A stretch of DNA of 64,000 bases from Phyllostachys edulis (GCA_036346405.1 CM070562.1:98792284-98856283); one strand, 5' to 3'. Numbered from the stretch's first letter, positions 35,568 through 46,989 are shown. Numbers and translations: made by a program. The notes: generated by a model not told the origin, from the letters alone.

Positions 35568-37297
35568 GGAAAAAAATCCATATTACACCCCTAAATTTTG
35601 CGTAGAGTCCAAAATACCTCATAAACTCCAAAACTGTTTGGTTTACACCCTCCAACTCCCAAAACCATGTCACCCGACTCCCTTGGGACGAAACCAGCTG
35701 GTTTTGGTCCTAGCTGGCATCCACGTTGGCCGGTTTCGCCAATCACCATCGAGAAGGACATCATTGGGTAGGAAGCGACTTTGCGTCTCGCCTCGGATGA
35801 CGATCTTATCCGCCACCGCCGCTCTCTTGACGCCCTCGCTTTGCCGAGCTCGACTTGGAGTCATCGAAAGCAAACGGGAAGAACAAGAATCATCGCTTGC
35901 GCTTCCTCTTGAGCTCATGACCGCTGAGCGGTTGCTGCTGCATGTAGGACAACAGTCCTTCCTTATGCCGCCTCCAAAACTCAGACATGCACACCTCTGC
36001 TTGAACTCTTTCGTCGTCAGGCGGAGGTCGAACAACCGCTGGAGCTAGCTGCGGTGGCTATGTGTGGCGGCTTGGACAAGCCCACGAAGAAGGAGGACGT
36101 GCATCGCAGATCCTAGGGTTTGGCGGAGTAGGCGTCTTGGTGCGGATGGCATAGCAACAAGCCAAACGTGGCCATCTCGACCTCGATCACCACCGCCTCA
36201 CCATGACTCAACTCACCCCTTCCACTCCTCGAGCTCGTCCTCCCACCACCACGACCTCCTTCACATCTACTGCAGTAGCTCTTGTACGCCCCGAAGAACT
36301 AGAACGGCTGAAACAGCTCGCCCCACCCGCAGGCATTGCCGGCCTCGACGATTCCCTGGCAGATGGGCATGCGCGCATCATTGTGGTCGTCGGTGAGCGT
36401 GGCTTGCGACCCGGCGGCGCTGCAATTTCAGCTTGAACCGCAGAGCTCGCCGCCTCACAATGAGCACGCCTCGTCGTGATCCGCATCCTGGATAGCGGCG
36501 TCGATTTCATCGCTTCCTCCTCGCGCAGCCGACGCCCGCCATGAGCCCATTCCTGCTAAACGAGAACGCCTTGTAGTTGAGCTCGTGCTCGTGGCCATCG
36601 CCATCGCCGTCAGAGACCTCCCCATCCTTACGGGGCGGCGGGGATGACCGGAGGGTGTGGGAGAGTGAGAAGTCACCGAGGCGGGGCTTGAGGAGGAGGA
36701 AGAAGGCGGGTGAGCTGAAGCTCGCGGAGAGGAGGTTGAACTTGGTGGCGAGGGAGAAGAGGGGGCGCGCCGGGGAGCCGAGGGCGCCGAGGCCGGCTCG
36801 GACGGAGAGGGCGAAGGGGAGGCTGGTGTCGTTGGGGCGGTGCGAGAGGCGGAGCGCGGGGCCGAAGGCGAAGGCGGTCGAGAGGTCGAAGTGGAGCTCC
36901 CGGGGGTCGCCACTGGTGGAGAGGCTGAACTGGAACGGCAACCCGATCACGCCATTTTGTGGCGCCGCCGCCGGCGATATGGGTGGGAGGTGGGATTGGA
37001 CGGATTGGGAGTGGATGGAAAGGGGGCGGCGATGGGAGAGGAGGCGCTGGGGAAAGAAATGGAGGAGTGGAGAGAGGACACGTGGACGCCACATCAACCA
37101 AATAGGTACACGTGGACGCCACGTCATCCAAAACCAGTGACATGGCTGCCAACATGTCCAAAACCACTAATGAAACCAGCGTAGGGTGTAACTTGATCTA
37201 GTATTGGCAGTTCGAGGGTGTAAACTTAACGGTTTTGTAGTTTAGGGTGTTTTTTGGACTCTCGTCAAAGTTCAGGGGTGTAAAATGGATTTTTTCC
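35568..37297. mobile_element. Mutator-like element of Pack-MULE type
   Basis: Terminal inverted repeats of about 50-60 bp, GGAAAAAAATCC..TTACACCCCT on the left and its inverse on the right (GGAAAAAATCCATTTTACAC), are flanked by a perfect 9-bp target duplication TTACCAGAA (35559-35567, 37298-37306). Nine-base duplications are diagnostic of the Mutator superfamily. The interior is GC-rich and gene-like with no transposase, the pattern of Pack-MULEs that carry host gene pieces. It is inserted inside the hAT element. Confidence 0.88.
36507..37127 (-). CDS. Captured host-gene fragment ORF in the Pack-MULE
   Basis: This is a 206-codon open frame on the minus strand. Its N-terminal 45 residues derive from the transposon end (the repeated WRPRV segment). 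From about residue 55 it looks like real protein: NGVIGLPFQFSLSTSGDPRE, LHFDLSTAFAFGPALRLSHR, FALSVRAGLGALGSPARPLF, FFLLLKPRLGDFSLSHTLR. The alternating hydrophobic pattern suggests a beta-rich plant protein of uncharacterised function. I do not recognise the parent gene. The frame is uninterrupted, which is consistent with recent capture or retained coding potential. Transcription is unknown. Confidence 0.45.
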   Translation of the reverse strand: MTWRPRVPIWLMWRPRVLSPLLHFFPQRLLSHRRPLSIHSQSVQSHLPPISPAAAPQNGVIGLPFQFSLSTSGDPRELHFDLSTAFAFGPALRLSHRPNDTSLPFALSVRAGLGALGSPARPLFSLATKFNLLSASFSSPAFFLLLKPRLGDFSLSHTLRSSPPPRKDGEVSDGDGDGHEHELNYKAFSFSRNGLMAGVGCARRKR

Positions 37298-39039
37298 TTA
37301 CCAGAACAAACATTTAATTGTGGCTGTTGTCTTGACTTTGGATGGCAGTTTATGTTTATATTGAGTCTTGGAGTGGTACTCTTGCTTTCATATATGGTGT
37401 TGGTGGCTCGTCATTTCTAGCCATTTTTTCTTCTTGTTCTTTGCCTTGACCATCTCGAGTATGCATCTAGTTTCACTATTTTCATGCAGCATATACTATT
37501 ATAATGGCATACTGCACAAAAGGGGGGCATTATAAAAGAAAGACGAATTTTGTGAAGGATTTTACTATTATACTGTGTTGTGTGGTGCCATACTGCTAAG
37601 ATGTTAAGATAACAAAAAATCACTTTTAGTTGGTTTCAAGACACGATCTAACATTCTACAGATCTATTTTTGTAGGATGAGATAATGACCGAGACTGAGA
37701 TCGACTAAGGTGTGGTTATAGTGATGGCTTACTGCTAGCTGCTGCTAGACAAGCCTTTTGTGCGGCCAATGATTTGCTACTTAGCACTTACTATTAGTCT
37801 ATCACTACTTGGCTACTTGTTGTGTAACTAGTGATGTACTTGGCTATGGCTATTGGCTAGTTGAATTTTGGGCTGTGTGATAGTTGTGACTTGCTAGTTA
37901 GTATTTACTACTTGCTTAATTAGCCCCTGTCATAGTGTCATGTACTTGCTACTTGCCACTTGCTAGCTAGTAGTTACTACTACTTGCTTAACTAGTTAAC
38001 TACCTTTTGTTATCGTGTGATGTATTTAAATTTGCTTGTTAAACTACTAATCTAGTTGCATTTTGGACATGTAGTATGATCGATTGATCTTTATTTGTGC
38101 GGCATATATGGTTTCTGTTTTCGCGCAATATCCGAATAACTATTCGTGACCGAGACAAACTGTATTCGGTTCGGCATGTTTTTGCTCCGTATTCGTGACC
38201 GCAAAAGAGTTTTTGGCGGATACGAAATTTTAAATGTCAGTATTCTGGATCGACCACCGCTGCACGATTTGCATATTTAGCATTGGGCGCATGGCTATCG
38301 TGGCGCCAAATACCAAAACACACGACGTGGTGTGGTGCACGCACGCCACAGGTGTGCCGCCGCCGCCGCCGACACGTGGACGTCGAGCTGCCAGCTCACC
38401 ACGGTAGTTAGGGGTAGGTTAGGTTAATTAGTTAGTTAGGGGTTAGGTTAATTAGTTAGTTAGGTTAGTTTAGACTGAAATTTAGAGAAATTTTAAAATA
38501 TAGCAAATAAGTTCAAAACATTATGAAATTTTTTGTGGAGCCTCCCGACACCACGTACTTGATTGTGTAAATTTTTCATAATTTTATTTGTTAAGAATTG
38601 TTATCGCTATTTCGTATAAGTGTCTTGTACGTATGAATCAATAAATGTAGAAAATAAGCTTCAAAAATTGTGAATTTTATTTTGAAGGGTCCTCACGCAG
38701 TGGACTTGATTGTGTAATATTTCGGCAATTTTATATGTGTTCTGGTATTGTCTCGAAAATTTAGGATTTAGGTTGCAAAAAATTCAATTTTATGTTTCGG
38801 AAATTAGGGTTTCATGATTTTATGTGACTTGGAATGTATAAAAAAGCTACATTGCAACTCCATTGGAGATGTTGATATACAATATGGTGCTGGAGTATAC
38901 ACGTAACAACAAAAATACGCGTACAAATATAGCAAAACAAAATATGAATACAAATATACTTGATCAAATAGGATACTCTTTGTTTATTTAGTTTAGTGTC
39001 CGCTGGCGTATGGCCACCATGCGCCAACCGAAACAGTGT

Positions 39040-39235
39040 GTTAGGGGTTAATTAGTTAGTTAGGTTAGATAATTAGTTAGGTTAGCTAGTGTGAGGCTGA
39101 AATTCGGAGGAATTTAAAAATATAGCAAATAAGTCCAAAAAATTATGAAATTTATTGTGGAGCCTTCCGACATCGTGTACTTACTTGTGAAAATTTTTCA
39201 TAATTTTATTCGTTTAGAATTGTTCTCGTAACACC
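39040..39235 (+). repeat. Third, direct copy of the inner part of the arm
   Basis: The 196-bp segment repeats, in direct orientation, the left-arm sequence at about 38405-38605 (TTAGGGGTTAATTAGTTAG, AAATATAGCAAATAAGT, GTGGAGCCTTCCGACA, AAATTTTTCATAATTTTAT). The element therefore has two left-type copies and one inverted right copy. Confidence 0.8.
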
Positions 39236-39239
39236 CTCC

Positions 39240-39600
39240 CGACTCGCGCCCCCTCCGGCCCTCCCTCCCGCCCGCTACACCCGCCACGATTCGGCTGTTT
39301 CATGGAGAATTAAAAAACCTTGTGGTGGCCATTTTTCCCACCGTCCCTCCTCCGCACATCTGTCGCCTCGTCCAGAAATTCTGGCGCCAACGCTTACGGA
39401 ATTCCCGGCGCCAACGCCGCGGCTCCTCGTCCGCTCGGCTATAAATACCGAACTCTGGCACTCGCTCTTCGCTCATCTCATTTGCGTTTCAATTCTCGTT
39501 CTTGCGCTCGTCGCTGAGAACTCAGAGAACGTAACATAATTAATTTTATTGGGAGGTTAACTGTTTTTTTGCTTCTCGTCGCTCGGCGCTCACCCTTGAT
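39240..39600 (+). promoter_or_regulatory. Promoter-like segment inside the long-arm element
   Basis: A GC-rich stretch is followed by GGCTATAAATACCG at about 39438, a good TATA box. A pyrimidine-rich, CGCTCTTCGCTC-type leader then ends near a GTAACATAATT site. It resembles a plant core promoter plus untranslated exon, but no coding region of note follows (a 30-codon frame MKSQDIDNFYTHHHRG at about 40006 is the only candidate). Activity is inferred only. Confidence 0.4.
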
Positions 39601-39659
39601 TGATTACTTTCCCCCGAAGGGCAGGTAATTTGTCGGATACTTTTGCCATTTTTACCGTA

Positions 39660-39985
39660 GTCGTAATTAGTCATTCTTAGTCAGCTAGTCGTAATTAGAT
39701 AGTTTAGGAGCAATTAATTAGTCGTAATTAGTTAGTTCACTAGTAATTAATTAGTTTAGTGGTAATTAATTAGTCGTAATTAGTTTAGTAGTCATCATTA
39801 CAGCATATTAAGTAAGTGGAAATAAAGTACTGGTAATTTTTTTAGTGGTAATTAATCAATCGTAATTAGTTAGTTTAGAGGTAATTAATTAGTCGTAATT
39901 AGTTAGTTCACTAGTAATGAATTAGTTTAGTGGTAATTAATTAGTTGTAATTAGTTTAGTAGTCATCATTACGGCACATTTCTTA
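39660..39985 (+). repeat. AT-rich tandem repeat (TAATTAGTTAG/TAATTAATTAG)
   Basis: Short units of GTAATTAATTAG and GTAATTAGTTAG recur. A longer unit of about 90 bp (GTTAGTTCACTAGTAAT.. TTTAGTAGTCATCATTAC) occurs twice, at about 39724-39800 and 39899-39972. Confidence 0.8.
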
Positions 39986-40149
39986 CTGTACGATCCACTT
40001 ACATCATGAAATCGCAGGACATAGACAACTTCTACACTCATCACCACCGTGGGCAGCCCCGAGACGAGGGGCACTCGCTATGGTTTCGCGGAGACTAGTT
40101 GCACACATCGTTAAATTTGACACTCTTTGTCAAATTATCAGTTTGTCGT

Positions 40150-40382
40150 GGATGATCTGTATTGTACCACATGCTACATAAGATTGTGCATGAACCAACT
40201 GAGGGAAATGTGTGGCATGCAGATCATATAACGATGTACCGTAGCCTTCGAAACGCACACGAGTCGGAGGTTACGGTGCAACGTTATATGATCTGCATGC
40301 CACATATTTCCCTCAGTTGGTTCATGCACACCCTTATCTAGCCTGTCGTACAATACAGTATTAAAGAACATCATCCACATTA
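40150..40382. repeat. Inner inverted repeat within the long-arm element
   Basis: TGCATGAACCAACTGAGGGA through GCAGATCATATAACG (about 40188-40233) is repeated in inverse at about 40283-40328. Weaker matching (TGGATGAT..) extends outward to 40150 and 40382. The spacer is about 50 bp. It forms a hairpin at the centre of the larger inverted repeat. Confidence 0.85.
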
Positions 40383-41585
40383 AACCAATAAATAAATAAA
40401 GAGTATCCTATTTGATCGAGTTACATGTGATAATACCCCTCCTCCTTCATCCCGGTTCATGCACAAGCTTATCTAGACTTTGGTATATCCCGTGTTATGC
40501 GATTATGATCGAGTATATTTGTATTCATATTTTGTTTTGCTATATTTGTACACGTATTTTAGTTGTTACGTGTGTACTCCAGCACCATATTGTATATCGA
40601 CATCTCCAATGGAGTTGCAATGTAGTTTTTTTTATATATACATTCAAAGTCACATGAAATCATGAAACCCTAATTTCCGAAATCTAAAATCGAAATTTTC
40701 GCGACTTAAATCCAAAATTTTCAAGTCAATACCAGAACACATATAAAATTGCAAAAATATTACACAATCAAGTCTACTGCGTGAGGACCCTTCAAAATAA
40801 AATTCAAAATTTTTGGAGTTTATTTTCTACATTTATTGATTCATACGAACATGACACTTATACTAAATAGCGATAACAATTCTGAATGAGTAAAATTATG
40901 AAAAATTTACACAATCAAGTACGCGGTGTCAGGAGGCTCCACAAAAGATTTTATAATTTTTTAAACTCATTTGCTATATTTTAAAATTTCTCCAAATTTC
41001 AGCCTAAACTAACCTAACTAACTAATTAACCTAACCCCTAACTAACTAATAAACCTAACCTACCCCTAACTAACTAATTGGCGCAAGGGCTAGGCGCATG
41101 GCCACGATGTGTCAGCTGTGGTGAGGTGGCGGCCAGCACGATTGGGGTGGCGGCCCAACGTTCACGCGGTGGTGGGTGGCGCGCCAAGACGGCCATCAGC
41201 ACCAGCCACGCGTCTGGTTTTCGCACGCCAGCGGTGTCAAATATGCAAATACACGTCCGTGGTGGTTAGATCCGCAAATACAGCACGAAAAATGGCCGTA
41301 TCCGCCAAAAATTCGACTATCTGCATTCGTATTCGTATCCGGCACCGTCCGTGTCCGACTCAGAATCCGAGAAAAAAATATGAAAAATGATACAGGATAA
41401 GCAATATCCGTTCGTATCCGTTCCGCTTGCACTCTAGTTTTAAGTATTGCTACTGTGTAACGAAAATAAGTTGTCAGAAAAATGAAGAAAAGTTACCTCT
41501 CCTATCTTCTTCTTCGTCACGTTTCGGACGTTATCCCCTACTGAAATTCCCCAATTGTGCCGTTCAATTCGTGTTCCTCGACGAC

Positions 41586-43719
41586 GATTTCGCATCGACG
41601 TCCAGGACACGGCACACTACATGTTCTCGTGTATCGTCAAATTTAGTGTTTGCAAGTGTCACAGTCGTTATGTACTTATAGGTTAAGTCCACGAAAAAAG
41701 CGATCTTCACAAATTATGAAAAACACATTCTTGGGGGCAAAATATGAAAAACGAATTACACAGTAAATTTTTCAATAGTCATTGATAATCTACTAAGGTC
41801 TCAAGAGTACAATCCACGGCATTTATGAGTGGGATGAATCTGTACTAAATTTTATGACTTGTTAGCTTGTGTACTCTTAGTTGTACTGCCAAAGGCTGCC
41901 GCGTTCCAAGCCGTTAGGATCGGCATAAAATTCGATCGTATTCGAATTGCATCATTGTACTGTGTAAATTAAGGCATTATTACAAGCCATAAACAATTCA
42001 TGGTATGCCGTATCAATGAGAGAGAGCTTGGACTTACAGGCTTAATTTACAGTCAACTGGTGACTCAAATGCGTTCTGAAATTTTACATGACATGCAAGT
42101 TCTTTAACCACTAACCTCTCCAGCCAAAATTTACCAGGCATCCACCCTCTGTATTTCTGCAAATTTACCCAGACCATGCAGTGGTGACTGCCCCAGGTAT
42201 TTTTTTTCTTTTTCTGGCACTGATTCCTTCTACAAAAGCAAGAAAGTTGCGTTGGGGCTTGCACTGGACTGAAGTGACTCGAGAGAGAGGAGGCATGTTT
42301 CGTCTTGTCCAATTGATTGATGCTGGAAAACTCCGTAGATAAAAAAATGACAAGTAGGGTAAAATTGTATAACGATGTCTAGTCCTCCAGGCCTCCAGGG
42401 TAGCTACTAGTACTAGTATTTGTTATTTTGTTATGGAACTTGGCTAATTTGCTTGTAGAAATTGACATGATCAAGCTCTAAAAAAAGCTAATGTAATGAT
42501 TCTGGTCGGCCAATAATTGAGAGCTAACAATAGAAGATTGAGGGCAGCCATGTCATTACAAAGAAATGAGAGGTTCCACCTCCAGGACCCAAAAACTAAA
42601 TTACTTCTCAATCAATTATTCCTTAATAGGGAGATTCAATTATTTGACTTGGCACCTTCTGTTTCCTGCCCTCTTCACCTCCATTGCTGCACATTCTGTA
42701 ACCCCAGACACACAAGAAGTCGTAAGAACTGGGCTCCATCCCCCTCGGCATCTTCTTGCTTGTTTGATTCTTGGGAGATTTCTCTTGCAGAAAGATTCAG
42801 CCTTTCGGGCTCAGCTCAGTCTGGTGAAGTTTCTCTTGCAGTATATTTCCTCCGGTTGTTTCCTGGTTCCCAATTTGCTTTTCGTGAGACTCTGCTTTGG
42901 TCCTGTAGATCTGTCTTACCTGGATTCTAGCATTGTTTTTCCTCTCTGTTTGATCTTTGTACAAAGAATGCAAGATTTCATGCAACTGCATTTTGCAGAA
43001 AGATGATAAAAGTCCTTGCTTTTGGCAGCCCTTGATTCTTGCTTTCCTCAGCTTTCTGCACAGAAAAAAAATGGCATTTTCGTATCATTGAAATGATAAA
43101 CAGTTTGGTATGTGCTTCCGCTAATGTTCATGTGACTTCTTGAAAGGAATGCATCAACTGGCAGTGGTTTGCTTATGCCTTCAATTAGCAGCGATGTTGT
43201 CTGCAAGAAAGAAAAGACCTCCATTTTGGGGTGGGTCGTGGGTGGTACCTCTCTCTTTTTTGTGTGGAAAAGATGGCACCTTTGATGAGCTCTCTTCTGA
43301 TCAAACATTTGTTTATTGCGAAAGGGGACGCTAGATCTGTAGTGTTGCATGATTGGACCTAGCGGGGGGGGGGGTTCTTTTACTTTCGTACCTTCGCAAA
43401 AAAAAAAAAACCTTCTTAGTTAGGCAGATGAATCTCTAAGTGTGGCGCACCGTGAGCACCCAATGATAAGTGTTAGTGGGAGGTGGATGGAGCTGAGTGT
43501 ACTGTGGAGGTCATTTCTTTTTGTCTATTTTTTTTTGGACAAAAACCATTTCTTGACTTACTTTAAAATGTCAGTCAGGAAATTTTAGTTTGTTGTTTGG
43601 CCACTTCATTTCTTTTGTTTGTTTGGTGAATCTTTACTCAAGTCCAATTCCAATCATTTAATGTTAGCTGTTGCATCTTTGAATTTACCCTCTCCTTTTC
43701 TCTTCTTTGCAGATTGTGA
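41586..43719 (+). other. Intergenic DNA and presumed promoter/5' leader of the kinase gene
   Basis: No gene or clear transposon is seen. A CT-rich region at 42640-42780 and a possible donor (GAAGTCGTAAGAA, about 42715) could mark a non-coding first exon spliced to the acceptor TTCTTTGCAG at 43712, immediately before the ATG. A poly-G run (43362-43374) and poly-A run (43399-43411) are present. Confidence 0.4.
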
Positions 43720-45737
43720 ATGGAAGCCTGCCGCTTGCGGCAATCTTTGATCGTCTTGTCTGATAAACTCTCAGCTATGACAACAATGGCTTCAAAGACC
43801 ATACCTCCAGCCCTCCCAGAAATCCCAAGCGTCCCAGAACTACAGCAGTATTCGAAGAGCGCTTCCCCTTTGGAGATCCCCAAGCCGAACAATCCCTGTG
43901 CTTCAGCACCTGGAGTATTACTAGAACCAACTAACCTCAGCAAACCGAATCACACACTGGAGTCAAAGGAGCAGAAACCAAGCCACCACCAGAAGGAATC
44001 CGTTGATGCTGCATCGACCAAGCATCCGGCAGAATTGAGTGAGGAAATGGTTCCAGAAGGTCTTGCAAATCAAGAAAAGAAAGTTGTGGAGCACGGCTGT
44101 ATGAATGGAAGCTCCACATCATTTCAGACATGTGAAGGTAGTAGTCCAGCGAAGGTGAGTGGAAGTGCTAAGTTGACTGATCGACCTGAGATTGGTAGTA
44201 GGAGATGCAGGCCAAGCACAAGCAGTGATATCAGTGATGAGAGCTCGTGTAGCAGCATGAGTAGCTCTACGAAGCCTCACAAGGCAAATGATTCACAGTG
44301 GGAGGCGATTCAGATGATCAGGGTTAGAGATGGTATCCTTGGGCTGAGCCATTTCAGGCTGTTGAAGAGGCTAGGCTGTGGTGACATTGGTAGTGTGTAT
44401 CTCTCTGAATTGAGCGGGACTAAGAGCTATTTTGCGATGAAGATTATGGACAAGGCTTCACTAGCAAGCCGAAAGAAGTTGCTCCGAGCTCAAACCGAGA
44501 AAGAGATTCTGCAATGCCTGGATCACCCCTTTCTTCCTACATTGTACACTCACTTCGAGACTGATAAGTTCTCATGCCTGGTAATGGAGTTCTGCCCAGG
44601 AGGAGATTTGCACACCCTTCGGCAGAGGCAGCCTGGCAAATATTTTCCAGAGCAAGCTGTCAAGTATGTCTTATCTGCATTTTTACCTTGTGCGCATAAT
44701 ACATTTCACTACCTAATAGAATTAAGGTTTTTCTTGAACTTTCTTATTTGTTGCAAAATCATTAGTGATTGACTGGATAAAGTTTTTGTCTCGCTGCCCT
44801 GTTCCACTATTTTGAGGTGCTTAGCTAATGAAATGTTGCATTGGCCTCATATTGCAGGTTCTATGTAGCAGAAGTCCTCCTTGCATTAGAATACCTGCAC
44901 ATGCTCGGGATCATATACCGTGATCTCAAGCCAGAAAACGTCCTAGTTCGGGAGGATGGCCACATCATGCTGTCCGACTTCGACCTCTCCCTTCGCTGTG
45001 CGGTGAGTCCCACACTTATCAGGTCATCCAACCCCGACGCAGAAGCACTCAGGAAGAACAATCAAGGTTACTGCGTCCAGCCAGCTTGTGTTGAGCCGTC
45101 CTGCATGATTCAGCCAGCTTGTGCAGCCCCTACTACCTGCTTTGGCCCTCGCCTCTTTTCGTCGAAGTCCAAGAAAGATCGTAAACCAAAGCCTGAAGTT
45201 GCCACCCAGATCAGCCCGTGGCCCGAGCTCATAGCAGAGCCTAGTGATGCACGCTCAATGTCATTTGTCGGAACACATGAGTACCTGGCCCCTGAGATCA
45301 TCAAAGGTGAGGGCCATGGTAGTGCTGTTGACTGGTGGACCTTTGGGATATTCTTGTATGAGCTTCTGTTTGGAAAGACACCTTTCAAGGGATCTGGCAA
45401 CCGGGCTACACTGTTCAATGTCATCGGCCAGCCATTGCGCTTTCCAGAGTACCCTGTTGTGAGCTTCTCAGCAAGAGATTTGATAAGGGGTCTACTTGTG
45501 AAAGAGCCCCAGCACCGGTTAGCTTACAAGCGTGGTGCCACGGAGATAAAGCAGCATCCATTCTTCGAGGGTGTAAATTGGGCGTTGATACGGTGCGCAA
45601 GCCCACCAGAGGTACCAAAGCCTGTGGAGATCGAGAGGCCATCCAAGATGCCTCCATCCACACCGAGAACTACTGATGTGTCCACTGGTGCACCCCAGAA
45701 AGGTTCTGATGGTTACTTGGAGTTCGATTTCTTCTAG
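43720..45737 (+). CDS. AGC-VIII serine/threonine protein kinase, G11A-like
   Basis: The predicted protein is a cytosolic signalling kinase of the plant-specific AGC-VIII group (G11A/D6PK type), whose members act in auxin-transport and growth signalling. The two exons are 43720-44663 and 44858-45737 (607 residues). Residues 1-200 are a Ser/Pro-rich tail. The kinase domain has the Gly loop LGCGDIGSVYL (218-228), ATP-binding Lys241 in AMK, catalytic YRDLKPEN with Asp337, and DFD (355-357) in place of DFG, the hallmark of this group. The activation segment carries the group's long insertion, with Cys-rich CVQPACVEPSCM, before SFVGTHEYLAPE. The C-terminus FDFF is a PDK1-docking type hydrophobic motif. 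It is very similar to rice G11A, except that RLGCKRGA of that family reads RLAYKRGA. Internal ATGs at 43777 and 43786 (MTTMASK) are alternative starts. Confidence 0.93.
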
Positions 45738-46701
45738 TGAACATATGGATTTTGATATATATTGTTTGTACCATGAGTTGTAGGGTGTTTAGATGTAATG
45801 TTTCTGGCAGATGATTGGTGCTGTAGATTTGTCCTCTGCAGCCTGTTCCTGTTCTTTCCTATTTAACTTAAAGTTCACATTTTATATTCGACAAGTTCTG
45901 ATTCTGTTAATCTTCTGCAATAGCCTTGGCCAACCATTATCACAAAGTTTCTTGTGAAGTTGTGATCCATTGATACTTAAGTTCAGACCAATTCAGGGAG
46001 TCCATGATGTTCTGTCATTGCTAACCTGGCCAATTACCAGTCTACTATCACTGGTTTGATGATCACATTGCCACTGAATCATGATGTGCAGTAGCTGCAT
46101 GCCTGCATCAGATTTAACCAAGTTTTCTGAGGATTGACAACAATGATAAGCATATCAACTTGCACACCGTATCTTAGACTGATGGCACCATTTAAGATGA
46201 TCATCAGTTCAGCACATGTATCTGCAATCTGCAGCAGCAGTTGCTGCCTCCATGGCTTCATGCACAGTCCATTGCTGTCTCCTGGATGGCTTGGGCGGAC
46301 CACAGATGTCAATCGATCATGTCAGTAAATGATTGGCTGGCACTGAGCATGTGGACATATGCATGCATACTACAAGATCACCTCTTTCCTCTCCATTTTA
46401 ACTAGCTTGTCTAGTAAGTGCATTATCTTGCTTACTGTTCAGACTTCAGACAATATTATTAGTTTTTGTGGACCTATGATTTTGTTCATTCTGAGAATCC
46501 AGGCCATGCACCAGGAGTTAGTTGCAGATGTTGATACCAGAAAGTTCAAAGTTTCCAGGTCAGGCTGCTGCCTGTATGGATATGAACATGGTGTGTGTAG
46601 CTCAATGTCCACGGGGTGTTAGGTCATTAGGGGTGCTCCAAATTTCGTTCGACTGGTAGCACGCACATGTGGTAGGACCATTAATTATCACACGGTACAT
46701 G
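45738..46701 (+). other. Kinase 3' untranslated region and spacer
   Basis: Presumed 3' UTR to about 45900, then low-complexity intergenic DNA. No gene or terminal repeat is recognised. Confidence 0.5.
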
Positions 46702-46704
46702 TTA

Positions 46705-46989
46705 GAGCATGTACAATGGGCTTATGTCAGCCGCCTATAGGCATTGCCACGTAGGATTTTTACTAATGTAGATGAAAGAGAATGAAGAGAGAGAAAGATG
46801 TTGTCTACAATCCTGTAGCCGACTATAGCACAAGAAACAAAAAAAAGTATTAAAAGATTGTGTGTTCTATAAAGACAACTAAAAAGACAGCAGCTGTCTG
46901 TACCATTGTATGAGCTGTCTTTAGTGCTGTCTACAGGTGACATGGAGAGTTGCTATAGACATCAACTATCTATACTATTGTACATGCCC
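46705..46989. mobile_element. Tourist-like MITE (PIF/Harbinger type)
   Basis: The 285-bp element has terminal inverted repeats GAGCATGTACAATGG and GGGCATGTACAATAG (opposite strand). It is flanked by the 3-bp duplication TTA at 46702-46704 and 46990-46992. The size, TTA target and lack of coding sequence fit Tourist MITEs. Confidence 0.85.

Larger units (their letters stand above)
38252..41268. mobile_element. 3-kb element with long (about 750 bp) inverted arms, class unknown
   Basis: The left arm (38252-about 39000) and right arm (about 40385-41268, inverted) match along their length, for example GGTTAATTAGTTAGTTAGG, AAATATAGCAAAT, GGGTCCTCACGCAGT, CCATTGGAGATGT and ACAATATGGTGCTGGAGTA. The right arm has an extra segment of about 100 bp. 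The ends are GACCACC / GGTGGTT. The flanks share GATC (38248-38251, 41269-41272), the only possible target duplication seen. It sits in the right subterminal region of the hAT element. Its interior carries a third partial arm copy, tandem repeats, a TATA-like site and a second inverted repeat. No transposase is recognised. Confidence 0.78.
33463..41436. mobile_element. hAT-type DNA transposon, non-autonomous, 8 kb with nested insertions
   Basis: The ends TAGGGGTGTAAATGGAGCGG (left) and, on the opposite strand, TAGAGTGCAAGCGGAACGG (right) are typical hAT terminal repeats. They are flanked by a perfect 8-bp duplication, GTTTTAAG, at 33455-33462 and 41437-41444. Subterminal zones are rich in CGGATA-type repeats (33480-33690; 38100-38230; 41290-41436). 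A C-rich untranslated-like segment ends at a possible splice donor (33830-34280, GAG/GTTAGT), but no transposase domain is visible in 34290-38250. The element contains the insertions at 35568-37297 and 38252-41268; without them it would be about 3.2 kb. Confidence 0.88.
30659..41585 (+). mobile_element. Truncated Ty3/gypsy retrotransposon interrupted by a hAT element
   Basis: The 5' LTR (about 30659-31000) and 3' LTR (33283-33462 plus about 41445-41585) align over shared blocks: GTCCATGAAAAAG, AAGAGCGCTAGGAAGAAGGC, AAAGGCGTGAGTGTGTCTTG, AAGAAAAGTTAC, TACTGAAATTCCCCAAT. The far ends of the two LTRs differ, so their exact length is unsure. Between them gag, protease and most of RT are missing, while RNase H and integrase remain (31547-33217). 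The 3' LTR is split at 33462/41445 by the hAT element. Confidence 0.85.

Noticed and set aside
38400..38470. TTAGG/TTAGGGG-rich stretch as an interstitial telomere
   Set aside because: The units are irregular (mixed with AATTAGTTAG) and the same sequence is part of the inverted arm at 40990-41080, so it belongs to the element.
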